DNA from: Kistimonas sp. bin40
GTDB taxonomy: Bacteria; Pseudomonadota; Gammaproteobacteria; Pseudomonadales; Endozoicomonadaceae
DNA: 64,000 nt
Assembly (NCBI GenBank): GCA_002238585.1
Contig: MPMQ01000008.1
Coordinates: 1-64,000, forward strand
Direction of reading: 5' to 3'
Notes under the pieces: model-generated
The model's database searches: none
Told to the model about the DNA's origin: nothing
The model's input: only the letters and a program-made list of their open reading frames with translations
Shown here: piece after piece, positions 27,532-36,062 of the stretch
How positions within the stretch are numbered: position 1 is the first letter of the stretch
Layout: every line of letters starts with the position of its first letter
Position numbers and translations under genes: made by a program

Positions 27532-30500
27532 ATGGAACGCAGAACTCACAGTGTCACCAGCGGTGCCCGCCCCCCTCTTGTTCATCAACAAGAGCTGCCC
27601 CCCCCTGCAAAAAAACTGAAAACACAGCCTCCAGTACCAGCGCCAGCGGATAGTGCACCGTCTTCTGCTACACAATCACCGAAGCCGACCACGCTCTTTA
27701 TCGACAATGACAAACAAATCCCCGCCCTGCTGGAACGGCTCCAACAGCTGTCCACGACAGTAGCTCTGGTAATGTCGCCGGACGACATGAATCAGGATGG
27801 TCTGCGCAAAAACCTGATGGTCAATCATGACGGCTCTACCAGGGAAGGTCCGGGACGCCTGTTCGTCAGTGAGGGGAATCAGCCACTGGCACTGGTGCTG
27901 GACTTCCGCCACTTTGAACCAAGGCAGCTGGGCAGTCTCAACAGCCTGTTTGATGATCCTCCCACACTGGATGGACAGCTGCTCGGCTCTCACGTAAGCA
28001 TTATCGCGCTGGTCAATGACCAACTGTTTCCTGACCATATTTCCCAGACCTACAAACCCGGCAACGATTTTTCCCGACGGATGGCTCCGGGCTTCAAGCA
28101 AGGAGCCCTGTGGCATGAAACACTCAAAGCCCCGTCAGACAAAGGTCATGGTGTGACAGATGTTTTGCACCAGAAGGTGCCGGATGTCACAACGGCAGCT
28201 GAAGGAAACAGCGGCAAGACTGTCCATACCATTGATCTGGCCGGAAAAGATTGGCGCGAAGTGCTGTTCGGCCGGGCCTGTATCAATGAAAAGGGCCAAC
28301 GCTGCTACCTGCCGGGTCAGTTGGCCCAAGCGCTGCCCGGCGAAATGCTGGTCCTCAAGGGTGCCCCCTGGAAAGACCCGGCTTTTGAGTACACCTTGTA
28401 CAAACTGATACACAGTGGCAGCTATTACGCCAATGGTGGCGACCACCGCCTGCCGGACAACATCAGCTGGGCGCGGCAGCCACTGACGGCCGAGGACATC
28501 GCCTTGCTCAAGCAAGGAGTAAAGTGGGTCTCTGAACCCAGTCCCCGGATGGCGGTCATCAACAAGGACACCCTTGCCCTGGTGACGCGTCAGAGCACCT
28601 TTGATCAGCAGGGTTTTTTGACAGGACATGACACCTTTGCCCAGTGTTTTGCTGACTGCGAGGGCATTCGTGTTACCTCTCCCCTCAGCACCAACCAATG
28701 GTTTGAACTGCTGCGGGCGATACAAAAACTCGGAAAGCCTGCTCCGATTCCTGTGTATCTGGACACGCCGGCACAACAGCCTCTCCCGTTCAAGGGACCG
28801 GAACAGGCTGATCCTGAAGCCTTTTTCCTTCCTGTTTCCAGCCCTGAATCCGGGTCTCTGACCGGTAACAGTCATGTCACACTGACCAGAGGGGATGACG
28901 CGTTCCTGCGTCAGGGGAACGCAGCCGGGACCGAGCCCATTGATACAGGCACTCTGTCTTCTGAGCCCCTCAACATAGTGATCACACCAGAGCTGAGGCT
29001 GTCCTCACTGCTGGAAGACCTTCGACTGGTGTCACTGAAAAAAGCAGCATTTCAACGTCAGGAGCAACCCTTTATCCAGGCGCTGCGAGAAGGGCGGAAA
29101 CTGCGTATCCGGGGACTGGAAAACAACCCGACACTGGCACGACAGCTCGAATCCTTGCTGTTGTCGCCGCCCTCCCTGATCGTCAATGGTGAACGGGAAA
29201 CATTTCCTGGGGCCCAGATTGACGTCATATGGCCGGAAGGCGCCAAAACCAATTCTGTGCTCTGGCTGCAAGCCCTGAACCAGTATGTCTTGTCTTCATC
29301 AGACCAGACGCCCGCAGAGCTGAAAGCCTGGCTTGCGAAAGAGTTCCAGCTCAGTGACAAAGACAGTGCGATCGTTGATGCGCTCGCCTGGCTGCAGGAC
29401 ATCACCAGCCGTCTGGCTCCTCCCGCCCAGCAGTTCCAGCTGGGCCCAGACCTGCTGACGAAACTGGTGATCCAGGCTCGTCTTGAGCAAAAACGCGCCC
29501 TGGATGACACCCTTGCGCCCGCACACTGGAGCAAGGCCCTCAATTCTGTCTTGCTCAAGAAGTACCGCAGCAATCCGGATCTGTACAACTTTCTACGCCT
29601 GGCCGTAAGAAGTCAGGTGCACGATGACGGCTATGACTGGGTTGACCAGATAGCGCTGCAACGCTGGCTGCAAGCCCACCCGAACCCTGATGCTGCCTGC
29701 ATTCAGCACCATTTCTGGTCATTGACCCGCCACATCAGCCATCCGACTCTGAATCAGCTGCCAGAACACATCAGAGCCTCCGGCTCGCCCAGCCTGGCAG
29801 TAGACACCGAATCCCCGGCTTTCCGGTTAATGATGAGTCAGATTCGGCAAGCCGCCGGATGGCCCTCCAACGATCAGGAACAGCCCGCCCTTCTTGTCCC
29901 AAAGCACCACTGTATTGAAAAACAGCTGTACAATATTTGTTATGAATCGGATCTGAAACTGTCGCGCAAGAATATTGCAAACCTGGGAGTACTGGTCGGC
30001 ATCATCATCGACAGCCCGCAAACGACAGCGCAAAAACAACAGATGATTGCAGCCCGTCTGGCAGCCTACACATTTGCGCCACAAGACTGCGAGACCATCG
30101 CCCACAGCCTCTTGAATCCGGACGCCCCCGGCAACCAGAAATACTGGTATGGGCGGCGCAAGAAACGTCTGATGGACAAAGTGAGGCAGCACCCGGTCAC
30201 GCTGATCAGCGGTGAACCTGGCGCCGGAAAAAGCTTTATTGCTGCCGAAGTTGCCAAGGCTCTACAGGGAGGAGACCGGGCGCAGACACTCTGCTGTGGT
30301 CCCATGACCCGACTCAGTGACCTGATGATCAAGGAAACCCTGGTAACCAATCCCCTGACGGGTGACGCCGAGGTGAAGCGGGAAGACGGTCCCCTGCTGC
30401 AATGGGCCACAAGAGCCGCCACGGCGGAGCATCCGGCCGTTCTGGTGATTGATGAAGCCAACCTGGTCGATCCGGCGCTATGGAACTGCCTGAAAGGACT

Positions 30501-33500
30501 CTATGAAACCCCCGCCTCTATCAGTGACCAGCACGGCCACCCCTGGCCCGTTTCAGAACACCACCGCATTATTATGACCGGCAACCCGACCTCCATGACC
30601 GGACGTCATCTCAATACTTTTCTCCAGAACCGGGCACCGGAGCTGTATTACCTGCCTCTTGACGACAATTTCATGGCCAGCCAGATAGTTGACCCTGTTA
30701 TTCAGACTCTGGTGGCACAAGTCGTACACCAGTGTCCGGGTGTATCAAAGACACAACAGGCCGAACTGGAAAGCCGTCTCAGTGCGACCACACTCAGCTT
30801 GTTCAATCAATACCGTCACCTGATTCTGGGCCATGAATTCAGCCCGAGAGATCTGACCGACTTTGGCGAGCGGCTACTGCGCTACCTTGACAGTGCCAGC
30901 CAACATGGCCTGGCCAGGTGCCTGCAACAGCACTCGCCACAACAGCAAAAAGAAGCTTTGGCCGGCCTGATCTGGCAGGCGATGGCCGATACGCTGGGCA
31001 ATCTGGTGCCCACCAGCCATCGCTGGCAGCTGGACACTCTCAAGACCTGGTACCAGGTGACCCATGGTGCTGATACCGCCCTTGTCAGACCCCACCAGAC
31101 GCGGTTTGACACTTTCTTCGATCGCTGGCGTCTTCAGTCCGGCACCGGACCTGACGCCTTCGATCTGGACAATGCGTCCGTGCAAACGCTGGCACGGCAA
31201 GTCTGGCTGGAGCTGGACCGACTGGATGTCAGACGACAAAACCCACTGGATCCGATCAAAGGTCGTTGTGCCACAGTGATAGAAGGCCCCCCCGGACGCG
31301 GCAAAGATGAACTGCTCAAGCGTCTGATCAAGGAGTGGAACCGTCAACAACACGAAGACGGCAAAGCCGGTATGCACAGCCACATCATCAGCCTTGATCC
31401 CAACCATCCGGACAGCTTTTACAGCACCCTGCAACAAGCCAGCCAGAGCGGGGAGATCATGGTAGGTTCGGAGATGAACCTGCTCAAGTCCCAGTATCAT
31501 GAAGGCCAGATGAACGATCTGCTGACCGGCGCCAGTACAGCGGGCTTTCACCTGTTTGCCACAGTCAATCCGGCGACTTTTGCCGGGCGGCACCCGCTGT
31601 CGAGTGCCTTGCAGAGCCGTTGCAGCCTTGTCACCCTCGGCAATTACAGCCATGAGGATCTGGAGAAAATTGCCGCTACCCTGTTCCCCGATCCTGCACT
31701 GGCTGACAAGGTAGCCCAGTGGCACTGGCAGCTGCTGGAGCAACTCAGGGCACACGAGATTCCCCAACATCCCTCTGTGGCCGATATGAAACAGCTGGCT
31801 GCCGCCTGCTCCGGGCTTCCGTTGCTTCTCGGTCGCATGGAGCAGGTGAGCATCACACCAGACACTGCCGACCAGTCCGCCATGGATGTGAAAACCCAGG
31901 GGGAACAGCAGACCCGCGCCTGGCAGGAAACCGGGCTGAAAAAACAGTTCGAGCAGCAATACGGGTTTTACCTCCACTTCCTGGCCCGCAAGGCGAGGAC
32001 CGGGGCCCGGTCGCTGGATGACATTCTGGCAGCTCCCGTCAGCCAGACACCCCATCAGCAGACTCAGATACGTAACCACGCGGTCTGGACGGCATGGATC
32101 CATACCCAGCTTCAAGGGTTGCTGACCAGGCCCATCAGTGTGGTGGCAGGTGTTGAGAACAGCTACGACGCCAGCGCCGGCATTGTGACTCTGAAGAAAG
32201 AATGGCTGGAAGCGGATCCGGCCCAGGATGACAGCATCAAGCGTGAAATTGTCCGGCTGTTCGCCCATGAACAATGGCAACGCCATGCGCCGCTGGTTTC
32301 CCCTTACCCGGATGACATCCTGTTTTCTGCCGCTTACCACTTCTGGCAGCAGAAGTCCTTCGAGCGCCAGTACGCAGGTTGCCCGGAGTGGAGCCAATAT
32401 GCAGCAGACATCTTTCCGCTGTCAGAGGAAGAAAACGCATCCCTGAAGCTGTCCAGCAACGCCAATTATGTCGAGGCATTGACGACGTTGGCAGCACAGC
32501 TGCCGTCGGCCAACAGTCTTGCCCTGTTCGAGCAAGTACTACTGGGCTGTCAGCAGGACGCTGTCAGATATCATAAGTCAACACTGGGCCCCAACCCGGC
32601 AAACACCTCCTGGACTGGTAAGCCGACGGTGGTCGATGTGCACACAACAATACGAAGAGAGCTGGAGGAGATAGCCCGGGATACGGTCTATGTCGACGAC
32701 AGCCAGCTGCCAGTCCGCACGGCGAGAATCCTTGCGTCCGGTCGCAAGCTTATGCCCCACGCCTTCAGTGTGACCCGCTACTTTGACCAAAGCAGCCTGA
32801 ACAAAACACGTATGGCCGTCTCTCAGGCTGTGCTGAAGGAAGACCGTATCTACACCCAGAATCTTGCCCTCGGCTCCATGGGTCACGAAGTCATCAAGCC
32901 GGCGGCAGAGGTTGCTTCCACCATGACACAGGAAGACGACTCCGGTGCTTTCACGGTAACAATAGAGCCTGAGGAGGCCACAAACTGGCACCCGGTTCCA
33001 GGCCTGGCTCCCCACCAGAAAATACTGGCCCTGTCTGTCCAGCCGCCCGTGGAGCTGGAAGTGCTCCGGGATCGGGCCACTCACCAGCATTTTGTTCGTC
33101 CGGTGAATCCTGAGTTTCACGGAACACTTGAAATCCAGATCGCTCTACGCACGCTGAAGGGAAAAAGCCGGGATTCCTCCAGAGACGGCAAGCTCAGCCT
33201 TGCACCCACTGCTGACAGTGCTCTGTGCGAAGCTCTGCGCCCCCTGTTTGAACAGGGTGAAGCCCCCCTGTTCCAGAGGCTCAGGCAGCTGAAAGACCTG
33301 AACCATAATCCCCGGCTCCAGTGCGAGAACCTGGAACAACTGTGTCGCACATTTACGGCTGTCCCCGACACCCTGGCAGCCCCCGCAGGCCCGCTCGACC
33401 TAGCCCACTTGCAGCACCTGTTAGAGCACCAGTATGGGCAGTGTGACCATCGCGCCCTGAGTTTTCACGTCATGGCGACCTGGTTGGGAATACCCTCACG

Positions 33501-35358
33501 GATTGTCGAAGGGGAAGCCTACACCCAGGTGGAAGCCTCGTGGGATGGAGGCTACTCCTGGCGGACTTATGACCTGGGCAACGTAGTTCACCCCCAACAG
33601 ACTGTTGAGGAACAACCGACATCTCACGTCAAAATAACCCGGGGGCTGGCGATCAGTGAGCAATGCCGGATGCAGATGCTGAAGGTTGCCAGAAAAGATC
33701 CCGCACTCCTGAAAGAAGTACTGAAAGTGTCTCGTGAAGAACTGGACACATGGGTCCGGGCCGGAGGCAATGGCCTCGTCCCTTGCGGTAGAGCTTCCAG
33801 CTCATCTGATCGGACAGCGCCTCTTCATGTGCTGATCCATCCCTATAGCAAGAGCTTGCCACTGGCTCTGCATGTAAAAGAGAAAGTCTGTGACAGTCTG
33901 TTGAACTCCACTCTTCAAAGGGAGGTACCTGACCCGGACCTTATCGATCTGCTACTGCTTCTATACCCGGTCGATAACGAAGAGGTTCTTCACGGGAGCC
34001 TGATGCTCCCCTTCTCCAAGTTGATGCGAAAGGTCGTACCCCTGGCAAGCAAGGGCCTGTATTCCACACCAAAGCTCTGTCAAACATTGACATCCATGGT
34101 GGCAACCACTGCGGGCGGACCAGCCTGGGAAACATGTCAGGACATCCTTCAAACCAAGGTTGCATTCCATCTGGCGCACCAAATAACGCACCACAAGAAC
34201 GCATGGGATACAGGCGGCTGGGAATTGGCGGCCTTTCTCCTGCTGGATAATGACTGGATTCCAACCCGGCGGTATGCAGCTCTTACCTGCCTTCACAAAT
34301 TGGCACAGTCAGAGGTGTATGGAGAGCGTGCGAAACGGAAACTCGATCTCTGGTATGACAGTCTGAACGAGAAGCTTGACTCTTCACGACTGCCGTCTTT
34401 CACCCCCAGGGCTCTGGCCGCACAACTGCCTGCAGGCCTGGCGCGTGCGGGCCGCGCGCGCACGCTGGAATCCAGGCTCAGAGTAGGGGGAAGTATCCGG
34501 GATGCCTATAAGTGGGAGGCAGCAGAGCGTCTCGACACGGATCGTCTGATAAGGCAGCAAGCGTTCTTCAGGGAGGGCGCAGAATCGGTCAGGCTGCCCC
34601 CCGTCGTCATGGTGGGCTTGTTACAAAAAGACGCAGACGACTACGACAAGCGACTGAATGAACTTCATGTTCCCCTGACAAGAACAGGCGTCGTAGACAC
34701 CAGCAGACAAGGGCAGAGAAACCCGATTCCGTCGCTTGAGGAGCAGCAAAGCGCGCTGGATACGCTGCTGGAAGAGTGGGCAGTGTATCCGATTGACATA
34801 AGCGAGATATCACACATGATCAGCGACTCTGATTTCAGTATGCAAACGGATATGAGAAGGCTGTGCAGCCTGTGCGGTTGCCCACCGGAAAACGAGGAGG
34901 CTTTTGCACAGGCTATCAAAGCCTGGCATGAAGAGTTCGTTCTGCCAGCAATTCAGTTGTCTGCCAGCACTACACCCTTGATTGAGGTTATCCGGGAGCA
35001 GTTTTTCGAGTACCTCTATGCCATCACGGGTGCGGAACAAGGGAACGTCAAAGTCCTGTACTCTGAAGATCTTCCTGACATCCTTGATAAGGACAACTGC
35101 CAAAAATCATTTTTCTTTCAACCCGATACAGCTTCACAGTGGCACGCGCTGCACCAGAAGCTATCCAATAACAAGCCCGGCGACACAAAGTATGTAGACC
35201 CCGAATTGCTGCAACGTAACGGGCGCTTTGATCAGGCCATTGTGATTGGTGCCAAGGAAATGCAGACCTACTGGAAGGAGTTTCTGGCCAGTCTTGATCT
35301 GACGGATGTGGAGAAGTACTGCATTACTCTTGAGGAATATGTTGACCAGAACTCCTGA
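27532..35358 (+). CDS. Giant protein A: dual AAA+ with transglutaminase-like domain
   Basis: 2608 residues, start ATG after aaggag. First of four tandem paralogues. Disordered N-terminus with a basic patch PPAKKLK (27-30 = KKLK). Residues about 60-600 contain three AAA-like blocks without Walker A (for example LALVLDFRHFEPRQLGSLNS). AAA+ module 1: Walker A GEPGAGKS (894-901), Walker B LVIDEAN with Asp974-Glu975, sensor-1 Asn1018 in MTGNPTSMTGRH, resembling MoxR and midasin. Module 2: GPPGRGKD (1252-1259), acidic GSEMN with Glu1314, sensor Asn1346 in TVNPATFAGRH. A transglutaminase-like segment has Cys1971 in GQCDHRA, WLGIPSRIVEGEAY and YDLG. The C-terminal 600 residues are unassigned but conserved. 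No signal peptide or membrane segment is seen. Function unknown. Confidence 0.85.
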   Translation: MERRTHSVTSGARPPLVHQQELPPPAKKLKTQPPVPAPADSAPSSATQSPKPTTLFIDNDKQIPALLERLQQLSTTVALVMSPDDMNQDGLRKNLMVNHDGSTREGPGRLFVSEGNQPLALVLDFRHFEPRQLGSLNSLFDDPPTLDGQLLGSHVSIIALVNDQLFPDHISQTYKPGNDFSRRMAPGFKQGALWHETLKAPSDKGHGVTDVLHQKVPDVTTAAEGNSGKTVHTIDLAGKDWREVLFGRACINEKGQRCYLPGQLAQALPGEMLVLKGAPWKDPAFEYTLYKLIHSGSYYANGGDHRLPDNISWARQPLTAEDIALLKQGVKWVSEPSPRMAVINKDTLALVTRQSTFDQQGFLTGHDTFAQCFADCEGIRVTSPLSTNQWFELLRAIQKLGKPAPIPVYLDTPAQQPLPFKGPEQADPEAFFLPVSSPESGSLTGNSHVTLTRGDDAFLRQGNAAGTEPIDTGTLSSEPLNIVITPELRLSSLLEDLRLVSLKKAAFQRQEQPFIQALREGRKLRIRGLENNPTLARQLESLLLSPPSLIVNGERETFPGAQIDVIWPEGAKTNSVLWLQALNQYVLSSSDQTPAELKAWLAKEFQLSDKDSAIVDALAWLQDITSRLAPPAQQFQLGPDLLTKLVIQARLEQKRALDDTLAPAHWSKALNSVLLKKYRSNPDLYNFLRLAVRSQVHDDGYDWVDQIALQRWLQAHPNPDAACIQHHFWSLTRHISHPTLNQLPEHIRASGSPSLAVDTESPAFRLMMSQIRQAAGWPSNDQEQPALLVPKHHCIEKQLYNICYESDLKLSRKNIANLGVLVGIIIDSPQTTAQKQQMIAARLAAYTFAPQDCETIAHSLLNPDAPGNQKYWYGRRKKRLMDKVRQHPVTLISGEPGAGKSFIAAEVAKALQGGDRAQTLCCGPMTRLSDLMIKETLVTNPLTGDAEVKREDGPLLQWATRAATAEHPAVLVIDEANLVDPALWNCLKGLYETPASISDQHGHPWPVSEHHRIIMTGNPTSMTGRHLNTFLQNRAPELYYLPLDDNFMASQIVDPVIQTLVAQVVHQCPGVSKTQQAELESRLSATTLSLFNQYRHLILGHEFSPRDLTDFGERLLRYLDSASQHGLARCLQQHSPQQQKEALAGLIWQAMADTLGNLVPTSHRWQLDTLKTWYQVTHGADTALVRPHQTRFDTFFDRWRLQSGTGPDAFDLDNASVQTLARQVWLELDRLDVRRQNPLDPIKGRCATVIEGPPGRGKDELLKRLIKEWNRQQHEDGKAGMHSHIISLDPNHPDSFYSTLQQASQSGEIMVGSEMNLLKSQYHEGQMNDLLTGASTAGFHLFATVNPATFAGRHPLSSALQSRCSLVTLGNYSHEDLEKIAATLFPDPALADKVAQWHWQLLEQLRAHEIPQHPSVADMKQLAAACSGLPLLLGRMEQVSITPDTADQSAMDVKTQGEQQTRAWQETGLKKQFEQQYGFYLHFLARKARTGARSLDDILAAPVSQTPHQQTQIRNHAVWTAWIHTQLQGLLTRPISVVAGVENSYDASAGIVTLKKEWLEADPAQDDSIKREIVRLFAHEQWQRHAPLVSPYPDDILFSAAYHFWQQKSFERQYAGCPEWSQYAADIFPLSEEENASLKLSSNANYVEALTTLAAQLPSANSLALFEQVLLGCQQDAVRYHKSTLGPNPANTSWTGKPTVVDVHTTIRRELEEIARDTVYVDDSQLPVRTARILASGRKLMPHAFSVTRYFDQSSLNKTRMAVSQAVLKEDRIYTQNLALGSMGHEVIKPAAEVASTMTQEDDSGAFTVTIEPEEATNWHPVPGLAPHQKILALSVQPPVELEVLRDRATHQHFVRPVNPEFHGTLEIQIALRTLKGKSRDSSRDGKLSLAPTADSALCEALRPLFEQGEAPLFQRLRQLKDLNHNPRLQCENLEQLCRTFTAVPDTLAAPAGPLDLAHLQHLLEHQYGQCDHRALSFHVMATWLGIPSRIVEGEAYTQVEASWDGGYSWRTYDLGNVVHPQQTVEEQPTSHVKITRGLAISEQCRMQMLKVARKDPALLKEVLKVSREELDTWVRAGGNGLVPCGRASSSSDRTAPLHVLIHPYSKSLPLALHVKEKVCDSLLNSTLQREVPDPDLIDLLLLLYPVDNEEVLHGSLMLPFSKLMRKVVPLASKGLYSTPKLCQTLTSMVATTAGGPAWETCQDILQTKVAFHLAHQITHHKNAWDTGGWELAAFLLLDNDWIPTRRYAALTCLHKLAQSEVYGERAKRKLDLWYDSLNEKLDSSRLPSFTPRALAAQLPAGLARAGRARTLESRLRVGGSIRDAYKWEAAERLDTDRLIRQQAFFREGAESVRLPPVVMVGLLQKDADDYDKRLNELHVPLTRTGVVDTSRQGQRNPIPSLEEQQSALDTLLEEWAVYPIDISEISHMISDSDFSMQTDMRRLCSLCGCPPENEEAFAQAIKAWHEEFVLPAIQLSASTTPLIEVIREQFFEYLYAITGAEQGNVKVLYSEDLPDILDKDNCQKSFFFQPDTASQWHALHQKLSNNKPGDTKYVDPELLQRNGRFDQAIVIGAKEMQTYWKEFLASLDLTDVEKYCITLEEYVDQNS

Positions 35359-35546
35359 TGGCCAGGGGAATGCCGACGGTTTTGGCTCTGCTTGCCGGCG
35401 CGCGTTGCGAGGGACGACTGCCCCTGAAACAGCAGCCTCGGGACTCCTGATCAGCCGCAGAGCTGGCACAGCCCGTGCCACCGATTGATATCTGGCAAGA
35501 GGTTCGTCTGCCGACCAGACTCTGGACGACAGATTTCACAATAAAC

Positions 35547-35594
35547 GCCGGGTGACAAGCACAATGGCCTTGTCACCCGGCCTTGTCACCCGGC
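35547..35594. repeat. 13-bp stem-loop with duplicated right arm
   Basis: gccgggtgacaag (35547-35559) pairs perfectly with cttgtcacccggc (35569-35581) around nine bases, and the right arm is repeated directly at 35582-35594. Either right arm can pair with the left. It lies 188 bases after gene A and may end its transcript; no T-run follows. Confidence 0.8.
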
Positions 35595-35805
35595 CTTCCC
35601 CCACAAGGACTGCGTCTGTCCCTTGCCTTGATTTCTTTCACCTTCCCCTCTGGAAGACTTCCCCCTCGACCATGGTCGTACACATAACAGTCACCTGTCG
35701 CTCGCAGGGCCCCGATGGCCTTTTCACAGAGCCGCATGTCTCTTTCCATGCCGGAACACAGGTTCGGAGCCGGCAGGAGAAATGTCGCCATCAATGGGCG
35801 TGAAG

Positions 35806-36062
35806 GTCAGCCCATTCGCAGCAAGCTGGCTATTCAAACCTCATTGGCACGCCAGGCTGTTCGACAATCTCAACAGCATGGACGCCTGATGCTCACAGCC
35901 AAAACACCAGCCGCTGCCAGGCATGCAGCGGAACTTACCGGCTCTTTCATGGCTCAAACAGAGAAAGAGCCTGGTTTGTCTATCTGCGATGAACACAAAA
36001 TTCAGTGCCATTGCACCGCCAGCTCCAGGGAAGAGCCTGACAAATAACGCAAGGAGTTGGAC
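35806..36062 (+). promoter_or_regulatory. Leader of giant gene B
   Basis: Homologue of the gene A leader, nearly the same length, best conserved in the last 141 bases. The ribosome binding site aaggag precedes ATG 36063; an in-frame TTG two codons earlier is a less likely start. Confidence 0.5.

Larger units (their letters stand above)
35359..36062. other. 0.7-kb spacer between giant genes A and B
   Basis: It holds the hairpin at 35547-35594, then a pyrimidine-rich stretch (about 35590-35670) ending in the palindrome gaccatggtc (35670-35680), then the B leader. A plus-strand frame of 110 codons (35715-36047) runs through the leader with fairly protein-like composition, but the matching frame upstream of A is not intact, so I do not call it a gene. 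Confidence 0.5.

Noticed and set aside
32250-32290. Metalloprotease-like HEQWQRH in giant A
   Set aside because: The spacing is HExxxxH rather than HExxH, and copy B has HDQWQRH, so the motif is not kept.
30874-32397. Long antisense frames in the giant genes (also 39300-40889 and 56132-57316)
   Set aside because: They lie opposite strongly coding sequence, occur at the same places in the paralogues and have no start signals; this is expected from GC-rich codon bias.
35715-36047. 110-codon frame in the leader of gene B
   Set aside because: The homologous region before gene A has an indel and stops in this frame, so the nucleotide sequence, not a peptide, appears to be conserved.
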